Positions 11,647 through 21,404 of a stretch of DNA of 64,000 nt are shown in pieces. The notes beneath the pieces were generated by a model. That model was not told where the DNA came from. It saw only the letters and a program-made list of their open reading frames with translations, and ran no database searches. Numbering within the stretch: position 1 is the stretch's first letter; each line of letters starts with the position of its first letter. This DNA is from Mytilus edulis (lineage: Eukaryota; Mollusca; Bivalvia; Mytilida; Mytilidae): positions 92,658,749 through 92,722,748 of the forward strand of contig NC_092344.1 in NCBI RefSeq assembly GCF_963676685.1, given 5' to 3'. The position numbers and the translations under genes were made by a program.

Positions 11647-13956
11647 TTATTTGTCTACTTTGTTTTTCAGGAAGGTAATATCACTTTTTACTGTCTTTTC
11701 GAGGGAGTCCAATCGTTTACAAAGCGTTTCGCTCATAAGATCGACACGGCTACACATTTCATTGAACATATGCTCGAATTTATCACTGAATATTTTATTT
11801 CTATCCTCTTTCACTTTCATTTTCTGCGCATGACTATGTGAGCATCGATGTTTGCTCGTATTTGAATTATTTCTATCAATATTATCCGTTTTTACCTGAA
11901 AGCAATCTAGTATTCGCACAGAAAATTCCTCCTTGTTTTGATTTGACCAAACCGCATGCGTTGCAAATTTGATTAGCGTTTCTAATGTGTTTGTCATTCT
12001 AAATGTAGTGATTTCTTCTAGTTTAATACTAATTAAAGAATCTGGACCATGTTCCAAAAATCTTTCGTGGGCCAAGAGAACTTCAAATTGGCACCATTTA
12101 CTCTCTGCAAAACTCTCTGAAAGGATAAGCACTATTTTTCTACTGTTCTTCATGTTTTCTACAATATTGTCTACAATTAGTCTTCCATATTGAAAGTCTC
12201 TATCATGAATACATAATTTATATCCATGTTGTTTTTCAAGAAATGGTAGAAAATTATCATACACCCAGTCCTTATCTGGTTCGCTATAGATTACAAAACC
12301 ATCAAATAAAAGTGGTTGTGGAGACTTTTTTCGACCTTTCCAAGAATGTCGTGATCTTGAAATATGAATCAAATATCGAATGCGATATCTGGACTTATAT
12401 GCCATAATGGCAAAAACACATCCGAATAAAACCGTAATTATAATTGTATAAACTATAGTTTCCAAATGTTGCATGCATTCAACATCGGCGACCGACTTGT
12501 CAGCCATGCTTCTCGGACTTGTACAGCTATATGCTTCAGGATAATATTTGATCGTCACATTATTAGATGACAATTCTTCGAAATATGAGAGAACTTCACA
12601 TGAACAGTAATAGGTATTGTTGGATATATCTAAAGATATCAAACTTAAAATCGAGGACGGAACTGATAATCTACCAGATAGAAAAATTCTATTGTTACTA
12701 AAGTCAATTTCTTCGAGATATTTTAAATATCTAAATCGACTCCAACTTAAATAGGTTATTTCGTTATTGCTAAGATCTAGAGCTTTTAAGTTTGGGAGCA
12801 AGTGAAATATATTATGAGGCATACTCTTCCATCCTACAAACTGTAATGTCAACTTTGTCAAATTTGACAAAGATTTGAACACTATTTTGGACGCAATAGG
12901 GCTAAACGGAAGATTGGAATACGACAGGTCAAGACTTTTTAGATGATGAAGTCCTTCAAACATTCCTAGATCTGTGGGAAACATTCCAAACGATAGATTC
13001 TGCAACATCAGATGTTCGATAGAGGCCGTTAAAAGTTTTGAATGTGAATGGGGTTTAATACTTTGGTAATATCTGAAAATACTAGACATCTTCAGAGTAT
13101 TTAATTTATAAAAAGTTTGGAGATCAATCTCATGAAATGAATTCTTTGTAATAAATAATTCACGTAAGTCGTCCGTACATCTCAATGCAGTTGAAGGCAT
13201 TTCCTCTATTATGTTATTGATAGCAGAAAACACTCTTAAACTCGGAACAGATGTGTAAGTAGTTAAATTGAAATTGATGTTATCCAGACAAAAATTTGGA
13301 AAAGACACTAAGTTGTTGGAGTCTGCGTGTAGGATTTCGATCTTCGTATGACATTTGAATGTCATATTCTTCAATTTATTCCCGGTTATATTTAGAGTTT
13401 TCAAAGATTGAAAATTCCTCCAATCGCAACTATCGATATCCTCTAGATTATTGTAAGCTAAAGAAAGTGTTTCGATTCCGTTTGTATCAAGATAACGAAA
13501 CAGTTCATTTATTTTGGTTTCTGAAATGTTCATATGATTTAATATCAATGAACCATTCGCTATAAAATGCAAATTACTGAAGGCAATTTCAACATTTACT
13601 GGAATTACATTATAACTTAGATCCAGAAAAGTAAGAGAGGTAAATTCTCTAAATGTATGCTTCGATATGTACCGTATATCATTCCCAGCCAGACTAAGAT
13701 GTGATGTCATACTCCTGGTCATATTTCGAAAAGTAGTTTCAGTCACTTGATTAAGGTTATTGTTTGTAAATATAAGCATTTTGATATTATTCGAAACCTT
13801 TGGAATAAAATCAAGTTTTTCACCATGATCTGAACAAATCATCTGGTGATGGTCGCAGGAGCAGATTATTTTTTGATTTTCCGAATAACAAGTTGTAAAA
13901 TTCACAGCTATCACATTTGATAGTAAAAGTAAAGAAGAACACCATAATAGGATCAT
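11647..13956 (-). CDS. Toll-like receptor with C-terminal coiled coil (TLR-A)
   Basis: An intact 769-residue single-pass receptor, presumed to sense microbial ligands and signal through TIR-TIR contacts. The start is ATG at 13956-13954, followed by a signal peptide (MILLWCSSLLLLSNVIA). An in-frame TTG nine codons upstream was rejected. The ectodomain has an N-terminal cysteine cluster, several LxxLxLxxN repeats, and a single C-terminal cap (CSCEVLSYFEEL ... CTSPRS ... VEC), making it a single-cysteine-cluster TLR. The transmembrane helix is about 498-520 and the TIR domain about 549-687. Box 1 reads FDGFVIY. The box 2/BB loop reads HDRDFQYG, with tyrosine where most TLRs have proline. The SKWCQFE helix is present, and box 3 is reduced to AVW. 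After a basic/His linker comes a heptad-patterned coiled coil. The stop TAA (11649-11647) is premature: the related copy reads TTA there and continues to a stop equivalent to 11589-11587. The coding region is one exon; a 5' UTR intron is inferred. Confidence 0.93.
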   Translation of the reverse strand: MILLWCSSLLLLSNVIAVNFTTCYSENQKIICSCDHHQMICSDHGEKLDFIPKVSNNIKMLIFTNNNLNQVTETTFRNMTRSMTSHLSLAGNDIRYISKHTFREFTSLTFLDLSYNVIPVNVEIAFSNLHFIANGSLILNHMNISETKINELFRYLDTNGIETLSLAYNNLEDIDSCDWRNFQSLKTLNITGNKLKNMTFKCHTKIEILHADSNNLVSFPNFCLDNINFNLTTYTSVPSLRVFSAINNIIEEMPSTALRCTDDLRELFITKNSFHEIDLQTFYKLNTLKMSSIFRYYQSIKPHSHSKLLTASIEHLMLQNLSFGMFPTDLGMFEGLHHLKSLDLSYSNLPFSPIASKIVFKSLSNLTKLTLQFVGWKSMPHNIFHLLPNLKALDLSNNEITYLSWSRFRYLKYLEEIDFSNNRIFLSGRLSVPSSILSLISLDISNNTYYCSCEVLSYFEELSSNNVTIKYYPEAYSCTSPRSMADKSVADVECMQHLETIVYTIIITVLFGCVFAIMAYKSRYRIRYLIHISRSRHSWKGRKKSPQPLLFDGFVIYSEPDKDWVYDNFLPFLEKQHGYKLCIHDRDFQYGRLIVDNIVENMKNSRKIVLILSESFAESKWCQFEVLLAHERFLEHGPDSLISIKLEEITTFRMTNTLETLIKFATHAVWSNQNKEEFSVRILDCFQVKTDNIDRNNSNTSKHRCSHSHAQKMKVKEDRNKIFSDKFEHMFNEMCSRVDLMSETLCKRLDSLEKTVKSDITFLKNKVDK

Positions 13957-14277
13957 TTTTGCAGTCAGTCGATTCTGGTTCAATCTGAAAACGAGAAATA
14001 AGAAAATAGTTAGAAAAGTCTATAGTATTTGTTATAAGTTTTGATCAATTATGGCAGATACATATAAACAACATTTATGCGAAATCTCATTATTTCATTC
14101 ACAATAGCTAAGCACGAATTAAATCCTATTTTCCCAAATTTAACAGAAAATATTAAAATAATATGTCAAATTCCCTACCAAAAGTTCATTTTGTAATTAA
14201 TATAATATAACATCACAGTTATTTATCAAAAATCTAAATAAAATTTCAACCCAACAATTCCCACTATTTGGGAATTT

Positions 14278-14530
14278 ACCGGATTTGTTATAACATGAGC
14301 AACACGACGGGTGCCACATGTGAAGCAGGAGCTGCTTGCCCTTCCGGAGCTCATGAGATCACCCCAGTTTTTGGTCGGATTCGTGTTGCTCATTCTTTAG
14401 TTTTCTATGTTGTGTCATGTGTACTTTTGTTTGTCTGTTTGTCGTTTTCATTTTTAGCCATGGCGTTGTCAGTTTATTTTCGATTTATGAGTTTGACTGT
14501 CCCTCTGGTATCTTTCGCCCATCTTTTTTC
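14278..14530 (+). repeat. Dispersed repeat family C in the TLR-A intron
   Basis: This closely matches the copy at 10361-10620, including 'ccacatgtgaagcaggagctgc' and 'tatgttgtgtcatgtgtact'. The corresponding place in the second TLR unit (near 21985) runs directly from 'gcaacactac' to 'ccgtccatttgatttgtaat', so the insertion happened in unit A after the two units separated, or was lost from unit B. The 92-residue ORF across it (14268-14546) is the repeat's hydrophobic peptide. Confidence 0.75.
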
Positions 14531-14694
14531 CCCACCTTCCATATGATTTGTAATACATGTATGTCAATGTTTTAACTTCCTCTGTCGTGTAATATCTGTT
14601 TTAAAGTATATTTCTTATCTATATCAGAAAAAAAATGAATTACAAAAGAGAGGTACAAGTAATAAGACTGTGTATGTGAAAGTAGATTGAGATG

Positions 14695-15000
14695 ATGTAT
14701 TGTATACTTAACGTCCAACGTAATTTCAAATGTATATGCAGGATGAGAACATGTGATATCGATCCAGGTGTGTGACAGACAGACGCGCTAAGCTGGATTC
14801 CTTAGTACCAGTTGACCAGATAACATACCACAGGAAGACATGTCTCTTTATCCGGACACAATATTTTTATTCCGAGTCGACCAGTCTTTGATCTTACTCC
14901 TAACGGCTCAATGTTAAGTGGAGAAGCAAATAACAATATTAAGGCGACTCCCTGCGCTTGAGGGGAACATTCTATCACGAGAATAACGATGCAGTTACTT
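14695..15000 (+). repeat. SINE-like repeat in TLR-A intron, degraded
   Basis: The copy shows 'cttaacgtccaacgtaattt', 'ggatgagaacatgtgatatc', 'ctctttatccggacacaata', 'gatcttactcctaacggctc' and a final 'gcgactccctgcgcttgagg ... tctatcacgagaata' segment. The last part resembles the reverse complement of tRNA-type A and B box regions as seen in bivalve SINEs. It matches 22130-22430 in the second unit. The tRNA-like identification is from recollection of the family and is tentative. Confidence 0.45.
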
Positions 15001-15114
15001 GAAAATGAATGGGCGAACCGATTGATATTTCAAAACAATATATTGCTATTGAATTGATTTGCCAGTCTCTTATATTATATTCTCTAATTTTTTGTAAAAT
15101 ATGTTATGCCTTAC

Positions 15115-15265
15115 CTTATATGAGATACTGGTAAATCTTATAAACACTGCGGACTTGCCCTTATATTTATATCGATACAAATTCTTCTCGTACGTATTTG
15201 GTTTACTTCCTGATGCTATACAATATTTAAATCATTTTCAAATAAAGATTAGTAAAGTTTGATTT
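15115..15265 (-). promoter_or_regulatory. Putative non-coding first exon and proximal promoter of TLR-A
   Basis: The region shares clear similarity with 22551-22845 (unit B) and 7784-7910 (fossil unit), although sequence around it has diverged. On the minus strand the order is a conserved CAGGAAGT (a possible ETS-type core), AT-rich TATA-like text (GATATAAATATAAG), then TTTATAAGAT(T)TACCAGTATCTC and the splice donor AAG|GTAAGG. The transcription start is not identifiable by eye. That it is an exon follows from the donor and the three-way conservation. Confidence 0.5.
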
Positions 15266-15443
15266 ACCTGGACAAAAGAGTCGGGTTTGCTTGTTTAAAC
15301 ACACATTGTCGCACATCGTTAAATATGATCTAAATTAATCTATACTTTAAAATCCTACCAAACAAACTTTAATAGCCTAAATAGATCTGCATTAAAAAAT
15401 AAAGAAATGATGACAGCACTTACCAACGCGATCGTCATTTCTA

Positions 15444-15844
15444 ATTTTGCTGGTTTGTCCGGTCCTCTTTTGCGAAAATTTTGAATTTAAAAAATAAAGT
15501 ACCCCCCTCCCCCCAAGAAAAAAAAACAATAAAAAAAAAACAAAAAAAAAAAACACCAAACCAAACAAACAAAAATTGATAATGGAAAAAAAGACTGCGG
15601 CTAAATCATATTCAATAAAACACAATGCTAGCACTCTTACTTCAGAGGGAAATGATAAACGAATTCGTAATTATAATTATAATATTAGAATTACTAATGT
15701 AACAACTCTTATGGAAATTTTGTTTTTCTATTTAACGAACGGAATCCAGAATCAACATCTTATGTTCCGATGTTATTCTTAAATTCAAGAAAACGAAATG
15801 ATATTCCGATTTTCACAAAAGAGGACTGGACAAACCAGCAAAAT
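15444..15844. mobile_element. 401-bp MITE with ~35-bp terminal inverted repeats
   Basis: The left end reads ATTTTGCTGGTTTGTCCGGT then CCTCTTTTGCGAAAAT. The right end is its reverse complement with two mismatches. The element is flanked by TCTA at 15440-15443 and at 15845-15848, a likely 4-bp target duplication. The interior holds C- and A-rich homopolymers (15501-15565) and no credible gene. The ORFs of 80 and 68 residues overlapping it are low-complexity translations. Confidence 0.75.
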
Positions 15845-15849
15845 TCTAG

Positions 15850-16770
15850 CTTTTTATACCTAACCTATGACCTGAAAGACGGTTTAAACAACAGTTAAAG
15901 AGTAGTTTCAATATTGTTCCTTTCTTAAATTCTTTCCCCAGTTGAAATGTTTAAAGTTATGATAGGAAAAATATGAAGAATTCGGAAAGTAAGTCTGTAA
16001 TAACACCTTAATAAATCTAACGCATCCCATTTTCAACTTATCCTCTTACAGTCTTGTTTACATCTTGGATGAAAACTCTTTGAATTTTTCTTGTAGCAAA
16101 ATAATAATAAATTAAATTAAAAAAAGATCCTAAAGCAGAAATTTATCAAATAAAGGATTTTCAAGGCCAAAAATACATTTTGCATCTCATTTTTATTAGG
16201 GCAATATCAAGTCGGTACTGCGAACTCATTATCATTTGTTGGTTAGTTACTTTTATGGATTTCGTGAATAAAGATGAATTCAAATTTACATGTTTAACGA
16301 AGTAAAAACAAACCAAGAAAATGAATGAATCCATGCACAGTATTTCAGGGAAACAAAAGACAACTTTCGATTCCGTCAGAAACTTTGGATTTAATGAACA
16401 TCATTTGTGGGTTTAGGTGCATCGTCACGTTCGTTCCAATGTTGAGAGAGATGTTGGAAAACTATGATGCTATATTGCATAAATTATTCGACAAATTGAA
16501 TTCTCACAATTGACAATCAACACTGCTGTCATTATGGGAATTGTGATTAAGTACCTATAGAAAAAATATTATTTCTAGTTTATCCTGCACAATGACGATC
16601 ACTTGGACGCTTGATGAACGTTAATAGTGCAGGGATACAGGCGACCCCTTTATCTGGTAAATGACCTCATAAAGGCGTGCATAATTGACGAGGTTTTTTT
16701 TTCGGTGACAAACCAAAAGTGGTCAAATGAGCGACCTATGCTTATTTGAACCTTTAGAACAAGTTTTGTT
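15850..16770. other. Intergenic; nothing recognised
   Basis: AT-rich sequence with scattered stop codons. A 62-residue ORF at 16325-16513 has no domain, no recognisable splice context and no counterpart at the equivalent place beside the second TLR unit, so it is not called. Confidence 0.5.
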
Positions 16771-17536
16771 AAATTGGGAAACATATGACAAAAACATTGT
16801 CAGAAGATTCTCGGTTTCGTATTTTGTCTAACAATGTACTTACGACTATACAATAAGTAATAATGGCTAATACACAAAAATATACATACCCAAAGTTGTG
16901 TCATGTCAGGATTTGTCAAAAGTGAACGAACAGTTAAGTTTAAAAACAAAGATAAAGTTTTGAGTTATGAGTGTATAGAGTGTTATTGACATGATTGAGA
17001 AACTCATTTATGATACTATCATTCTATTTCCTGTAGGTCTTTTATGCTATTGACAACGTCAAAGTGCAAATTTCCCATGATAATCAATAAAAAAAAACCA
17101 CATTAACAGAAACAAAATGTAGAATTATATACGTTTTACCACAGATGCTAGTTTGTGAAAATTAAATAAAAGAGGGACGAAAGATACCACAGGGACAGTC
17201 AAACTCATATATCGAAATTAATCTGTAGCAAGATGTTACTCTCATGAAATAGTCCACTAATAATGTCCTTAAAATATTATTTCAATTTGTCGATGACCTG
17301 AGACCTAACTTGTTCAAGGGCTTTACATTTGACGATCTTCATGTTCGTGTTGACAAATTGGACTTACGGTGTGTCTACTGATAAATTTTGCTCTGTCTTG
17401 TTGAAGTGTGTGGGTTCCACAAGCAAGATAAAAGAGTTTATGTTACATCAATTGACAGCAAAAGGTTCTGCGCTCCCACTAAACTAAAATATTAAATAGA
17501 TTTAACGTTGATTTTTATTTGGCATCAGCTTTTATA
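16770..17536. repeat. Segmental duplication flanking TLR-A (partner 23820-24590)
   Basis: Long matches to 23820-24590 include 'tcagaagattctcggtttc', 'gttgtgtcatgtcaggattt', 'atgctagtttgtgaaa', 'gacgatcttcatgttcgtgt' and 'tgacaaattggacttacggt'. Both partners contain the same family C end fragment (near 17170 and 24222), so that insertion predates the duplication. Together with the TLR bodies and their first exons this defines a duplicated unit of roughly 6 kb repeating with a 7.0-7.4 kb offset. Confidence 0.85.
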
Positions 17537-17682
17537 GTACGGGGACAAATAAGGTAAATTTTGGTTTTATTTTGTAGATAAATATAATATCCTTTGATTA
17601 AGGCATGTCGTAGAGTTCAAAAGTGGTGCAGATTTGTGAAAACTGCGGTCAAAGGTCAAAAGGGGGGATTTTAAAAAAGCTC

Positions 17683-18261
17683 AAAGGAGAAGGTCCGGTA
17701 AGGACTCATTTTGGCCCCTCAAATTTCAGTTTCATCTGACGAAAGATTTTTTTAAACACTTAAGTGTCTATTTTACTTGATTCAATTAGTTTATGCGAAA
17801 GATTTTAACTGATTTAGTCATTAAAAACGATCCGATTCCAGCTCAAATATGAAAAATCTACCAAATATGCTGAAAAATGTCACTTTACAGATGATTTTTG
17901 TCAAAAATGAAAGAGGCTGCATCCGTGTTCATCCACAACCTTTGTATATGTTATGTATTATCATAAAATACAACTTACATTTCAATATTAAGGATGAACA
18001 CGAATGCGGCCACTTTCGTTTTACATGGAAACCGTCTAAAATTTAACTAAAATGCTAGAATTTAGAAGATTTCAGTAATTTAGCATGACTTAATGGCGCT
18101 ACAACCCGATATATGTGCATTGTATAGTCATAAACAGCCCATATTTATGTGGCAGAAGCATTCAACTGTGCAATAAATAGCTAAAAATTTACATTTTAAC
18201 AATTTTGTAAAATTGTTATATTTTGGGGCCAAAAAGGGGTCTTACCGGACCTACTCCTTTT
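17683..18261. mobile_element. ~580-bp MITE with GGTCCGGTAAG inverted ends
   Basis: The left terminus AAAGGAGAAGGTCCGGTAAG, followed by gactcattttggcccc, is mirrored at the right terminus (ttttggggccaaaaaggggt then cttaccggacctactccttt). The inverted ends are about 38 bp and imperfect. No ORF of note; the 65-residue ORF at 17849-18046 is probably chance. The element lies between the two TLR units and has no partner in the second unit. Confidence 0.7.
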
Positions 18262-18867
18262 AGACATTTTGGATAATTTCTCGGTAGTCTCTCGTGTTAA
18301 CTGAGATTTTTTTCAATGGAAGCATGCGCTAGGAATACTCAACAAATACAGCTAGTCATATTTGTGTCTGATTACCAGAGATTAGTGATACATACCGTCG
18401 CTTGAAACATGTAAGAAAATGAAACAAAAATCTTTATCTACGGAAATTATCGACATAAAATATTCATACTTAAGATTCAACTATGCAATGATATATGGTC
18501 ACATATAAAGATATTTTTGTGAAAGTTTTGTGAAAATGCCATAAAGAACAGAGGAGGAATAAGAACTGTAAAGTTATCCATGATGTGATAAAAAAAATGA
18601 TGAAATTCTTGGCTGATTATTTAAACTTAAAAGGATGTTAAAACTATAAAAATTAGTCTTCATGTTTATGACATTATAGTATTTGAAGTTTTTTTTTATG
18701 TCAATAAATAAATCAGTACTAGACCAATAGCACATTGAGAAGATGTATCCCCTTTTTTTTCATAAAACAACGACAGACATGGTAGCCGTTTGTTAGTTTA
18801 AACATATTTGTCCATAGCAGATTGGGAAACAAGTTATTGCAACTTATATAAATTCCTTTCAATTACA

Positions 18868-21375
18868 TTATTTATAAGTACTTTGAGAGTCTATAATAGA
18901 ATCTTGCAGTGAAGTGAGATTTGTTTCTAATTTGTCTACTTTGTTTTTCAGGAAGGTAATATCACTTTTTACTGTCTTTTCGAGGGAGTCCATACGTCTA
19001 CAAAGCGTTTCGCTCATAAGATCTACACGGCTACACATTTCATTGAACAATTTATCACTCAATATTTTATTTCTATTCTCTTCCACTTTCATTTTCGGCG
19101 CATGACTATGTGAGCATCGATGTTTGCTCCTATTTGAATTATTTCTATCAATATAATCCGTTTTTACTTTAAAGCAATCTAGTATTCGCACAGAAAATTC
19201 TTCCTTGTTTTGATTTGACCAAACTGCATGCGTTGCAAATTTGATCAGCGTTTCTAATGTGTTTGTCATTCGAAATGTAGTAATTTCTTCAAGTTTAATA
19301 CTGATTAAAGAATCTGGACCATGTTCCAAAAATCTTTCGTGGGCCAAAAGAACTTCAAATTGGCACCATTTACTCTCTGCAAAACTCTCTGAAAGGATTA
19401 GCACTATTTTTCTACTGTTTTTCATATTTTCTACAATATTGTCTACAATAAGTCTTCCATATTGAAAGTCTCTATCATGAATACATAATTCATGTATTTG
19501 GTTTTGATGTTATATATATATGTTATATTTGTTATTCTCGTGGGATTTTGTCTATATGTGTTACATTTTAGTGTTATGTCGTTGTTCTCCTCTTATATTT
19601 AATGCGTTTCCCTCGGTTTTAGTTTGTTATCCCGATTTTGTTTTTTGTCCATGGATTTATGAGTTTTGAACAGCGGTATACTACTGTTGCCTTTATTTAT
19701 ATCCATGCTGTTTTTCTAGAAATGGTAAAAAAATTTCATACAACCAGGTCTTATCTGGTTCGCTATAAATTACAAATCCATCAAATAGAAGTGGTTGTGT
19801 AGTCTTTTTTCTTACTTTCCAAGAATTTCGTGATCTTGAAATATGAATCAAATATCGAATGCGATATCTGGACTTATATGCAATAATTGCAAAAGCACAT
19901 TCAAATAAAACCGTAATTAGAATTGTATAAACTATAGTTTCCAAATGTTGCTTGCATTCACAATCGCCGACCGACTTGCCAGCCATGCTTCTCGGACTTG
20001 TACAGATATATGCTTCTGGATAATGTTTGATCGTCACATTATTAAATGACAATTCTTCGAAAAATGAGAGAATTTCACATGAACAGTAATAGGCATTGTT
20101 TGAGATATCTAAAGATTTTAAACTTAAAATTGCGGACGGGACGGATAATTTACCAGATATAAAAATTCTATTGTTACTAAAGTCAATTTCTTCGAGATAT
20201 TTTAAATATCCAAAGCGACTCCAACTCAAATAGGTTATTTCTACAAACTGTAATGACAACTTTGTCAAATTTGACAACGATTTAAACACCTTTTTAGATG
20301 CCATTGGGCTAAACGGAAGATTGGAATACGACAGGTCAAGACTTTTTAGATGATGAAGTCCTTCAAACATTCCTAGATCTGTGGGAAACATTCCAAACGA
20401 TAAATTCTGCAACATCAGATGTTCGATAGAGGCCGTTAAAAGTTTTGAATGTGAATGAGGTTTAGTAATTTGGTAATATCTGAAAATACTAGACATCTTC
20501 AGAGTATTTAATTTATAAAAAGTTTGGAGATCAATCTCATGAAATGAATTCTTTGTAATAACTAATTCCCGTAATTCGTCCGTACATCTCAATGCAGTTG
20601 ACGGCATTTTCATTACTCTGTTACTGAAAACAGATAACACTCTTAAACTTGGGACAGCTGTTTTGAATTTACCATGCCAATAATTAGTTAAATTGTCGTA
20701 ATCCAGACTAAAATTTGGAAAAGACACTAAGTTGTTGGAGTCTGCGTGTATAATTTCGATCTTCGTATGACATTTGAATGTCATATTCGTCAATTTATTC
20801 CCGGTTATATTTCAAATTTTCAAAGATTGAAAATTCCTCCAATCGCAACTATCGATGTCCTCTAGATTATTGTAGGCTAAAGAAAGTGTTTCGATTTCGT
20901 TTGTATCAAGATAACGAAACAGTTCATTTATGTTGGTTTCTGTAATGTTCATATGATTTAAAATCAATGAACCATTCGCTATAAATTGCAAAGTACTGAA
21001 GGCAATTTCTATATTTACTGGAATTACATTACAACTTAGATCCAGAAAAGTAAGAGAGGTAAATTCTCTAAATGTATGCTTCGAGATGTACTGTATATCA
21101 TTCCCAGCCAGACTAAGATGTGATGTCATACTCCTGGTCATATTTCGAAAAGTAATTTCAGTCACTTGATTTAGGTTATTGTTCGTGTATATCAGCATTT
21201 CGATATTATTCGGAACCTTTGGAATAAAATCAAGTGTGTCACCATGATTTGAACAATTCATCTGATTATGATTGCAGGAGCATATATTTTTTTGATTTTC
21301 CGAATAACAAGTCGTAAAATTGGTGGCTATCACATCTGATATCAAAAGCAAACAACAACACCAAAATATGATCAT
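18868..21375 (-). pseudogene. Toll-like receptor, recently disabled copy (psi-TLR-B)
   Basis: Close paralogue of TLR-A with the same architecture, starting at ATG 21375-21373 with a signal peptide. Three lesions are visible. (1) A TGA after NFQSLKI (about 20814-20812) replaces the leucine codon CTA of TLR-A, in frame. (2) Exactly 24 codons, one leucine-rich repeat, are missing after LSLQFV (near 20240). (3) A 207-bp insertion (19491-19697) splits the TIR domain after HGYK. The remainder stays open: 20811-19693 covers LRRs, cap, transmembrane helix and TIR start, and 19490-18868 covers the rest of the TIR (HDRDFQYG) and the coiled coil. The C-terminus is full length here, ending KLETNLTSLQDSII...TYK, 20 residues beyond the TLR-A stop. 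A truncated secreted N-terminal product of 187 residues remains possible. Confidence 0.88.
19491..19697 (+). mobile_element. Repeat insertion in the TIR of psi-TLR-B
   Basis: Alignment with TLR-A shows uninterrupted coding text on both sides (…catgaatacataatt | tatatccatg…) and 207 extra bases between. ATT occurs immediately before the insert and as its last three bases, a possible short target duplication. The insert includes 'gttatgtcgttgttctcctc', 'gcgtttccctcggttttagt' and 'gttttgaacagcggtatact', which I recall as a common mussel repeat. It introduces TAA directly after the HGYK codons. Confidence 0.8.
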
Positions 21376-21404
21376 TTTTACAATCAGTCGATGTCTGGCT
21401 AAAA

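Larger units (their letters stand above)
13985..15114 (-). other. 5' UTR intron of TLR-A
   Basis: The inferred intron runs from donor GTAAGG (15114-15109) to the acceptor CGTTTTCAG ending at 13985. The acceptor has a good polypyrimidine tract and is conserved in the two pseudogene units (AG at 21406-21405 and 5787-5786). The intron is 1,130 bp and contains a family C repeat (14278-14530) that is absent from the equivalent intron of the second unit, plus a degraded SINE-like repeat (about 14695-15000). Confidence 0.6.

Noticed and set aside
13957-13983. Upstream extension of the TLR-A start (nine more codons)
   Set aside because: Begins with TTG and crosses the conserved splice acceptor region; the ATG at 13956 starts directly with a good signal peptide, as in psi-TLR-B.
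15000-15060. Functional tRNA gene at the end of the SINE-like repeats
   Set aside because: The tRNA-like text is degraded in both copies, lacks intact A and B boxes and cannot form a cloverleaf by eye.
15392-15634. 80-residue phenylalanine-rich ORF
   Set aside because: Translation of homopolymer A/C runs inside a MITE.
16325-16513. 62-residue ORF between the TLR units
   Set aside because: No domain, no splice context and no counterpart in the duplicated unit.
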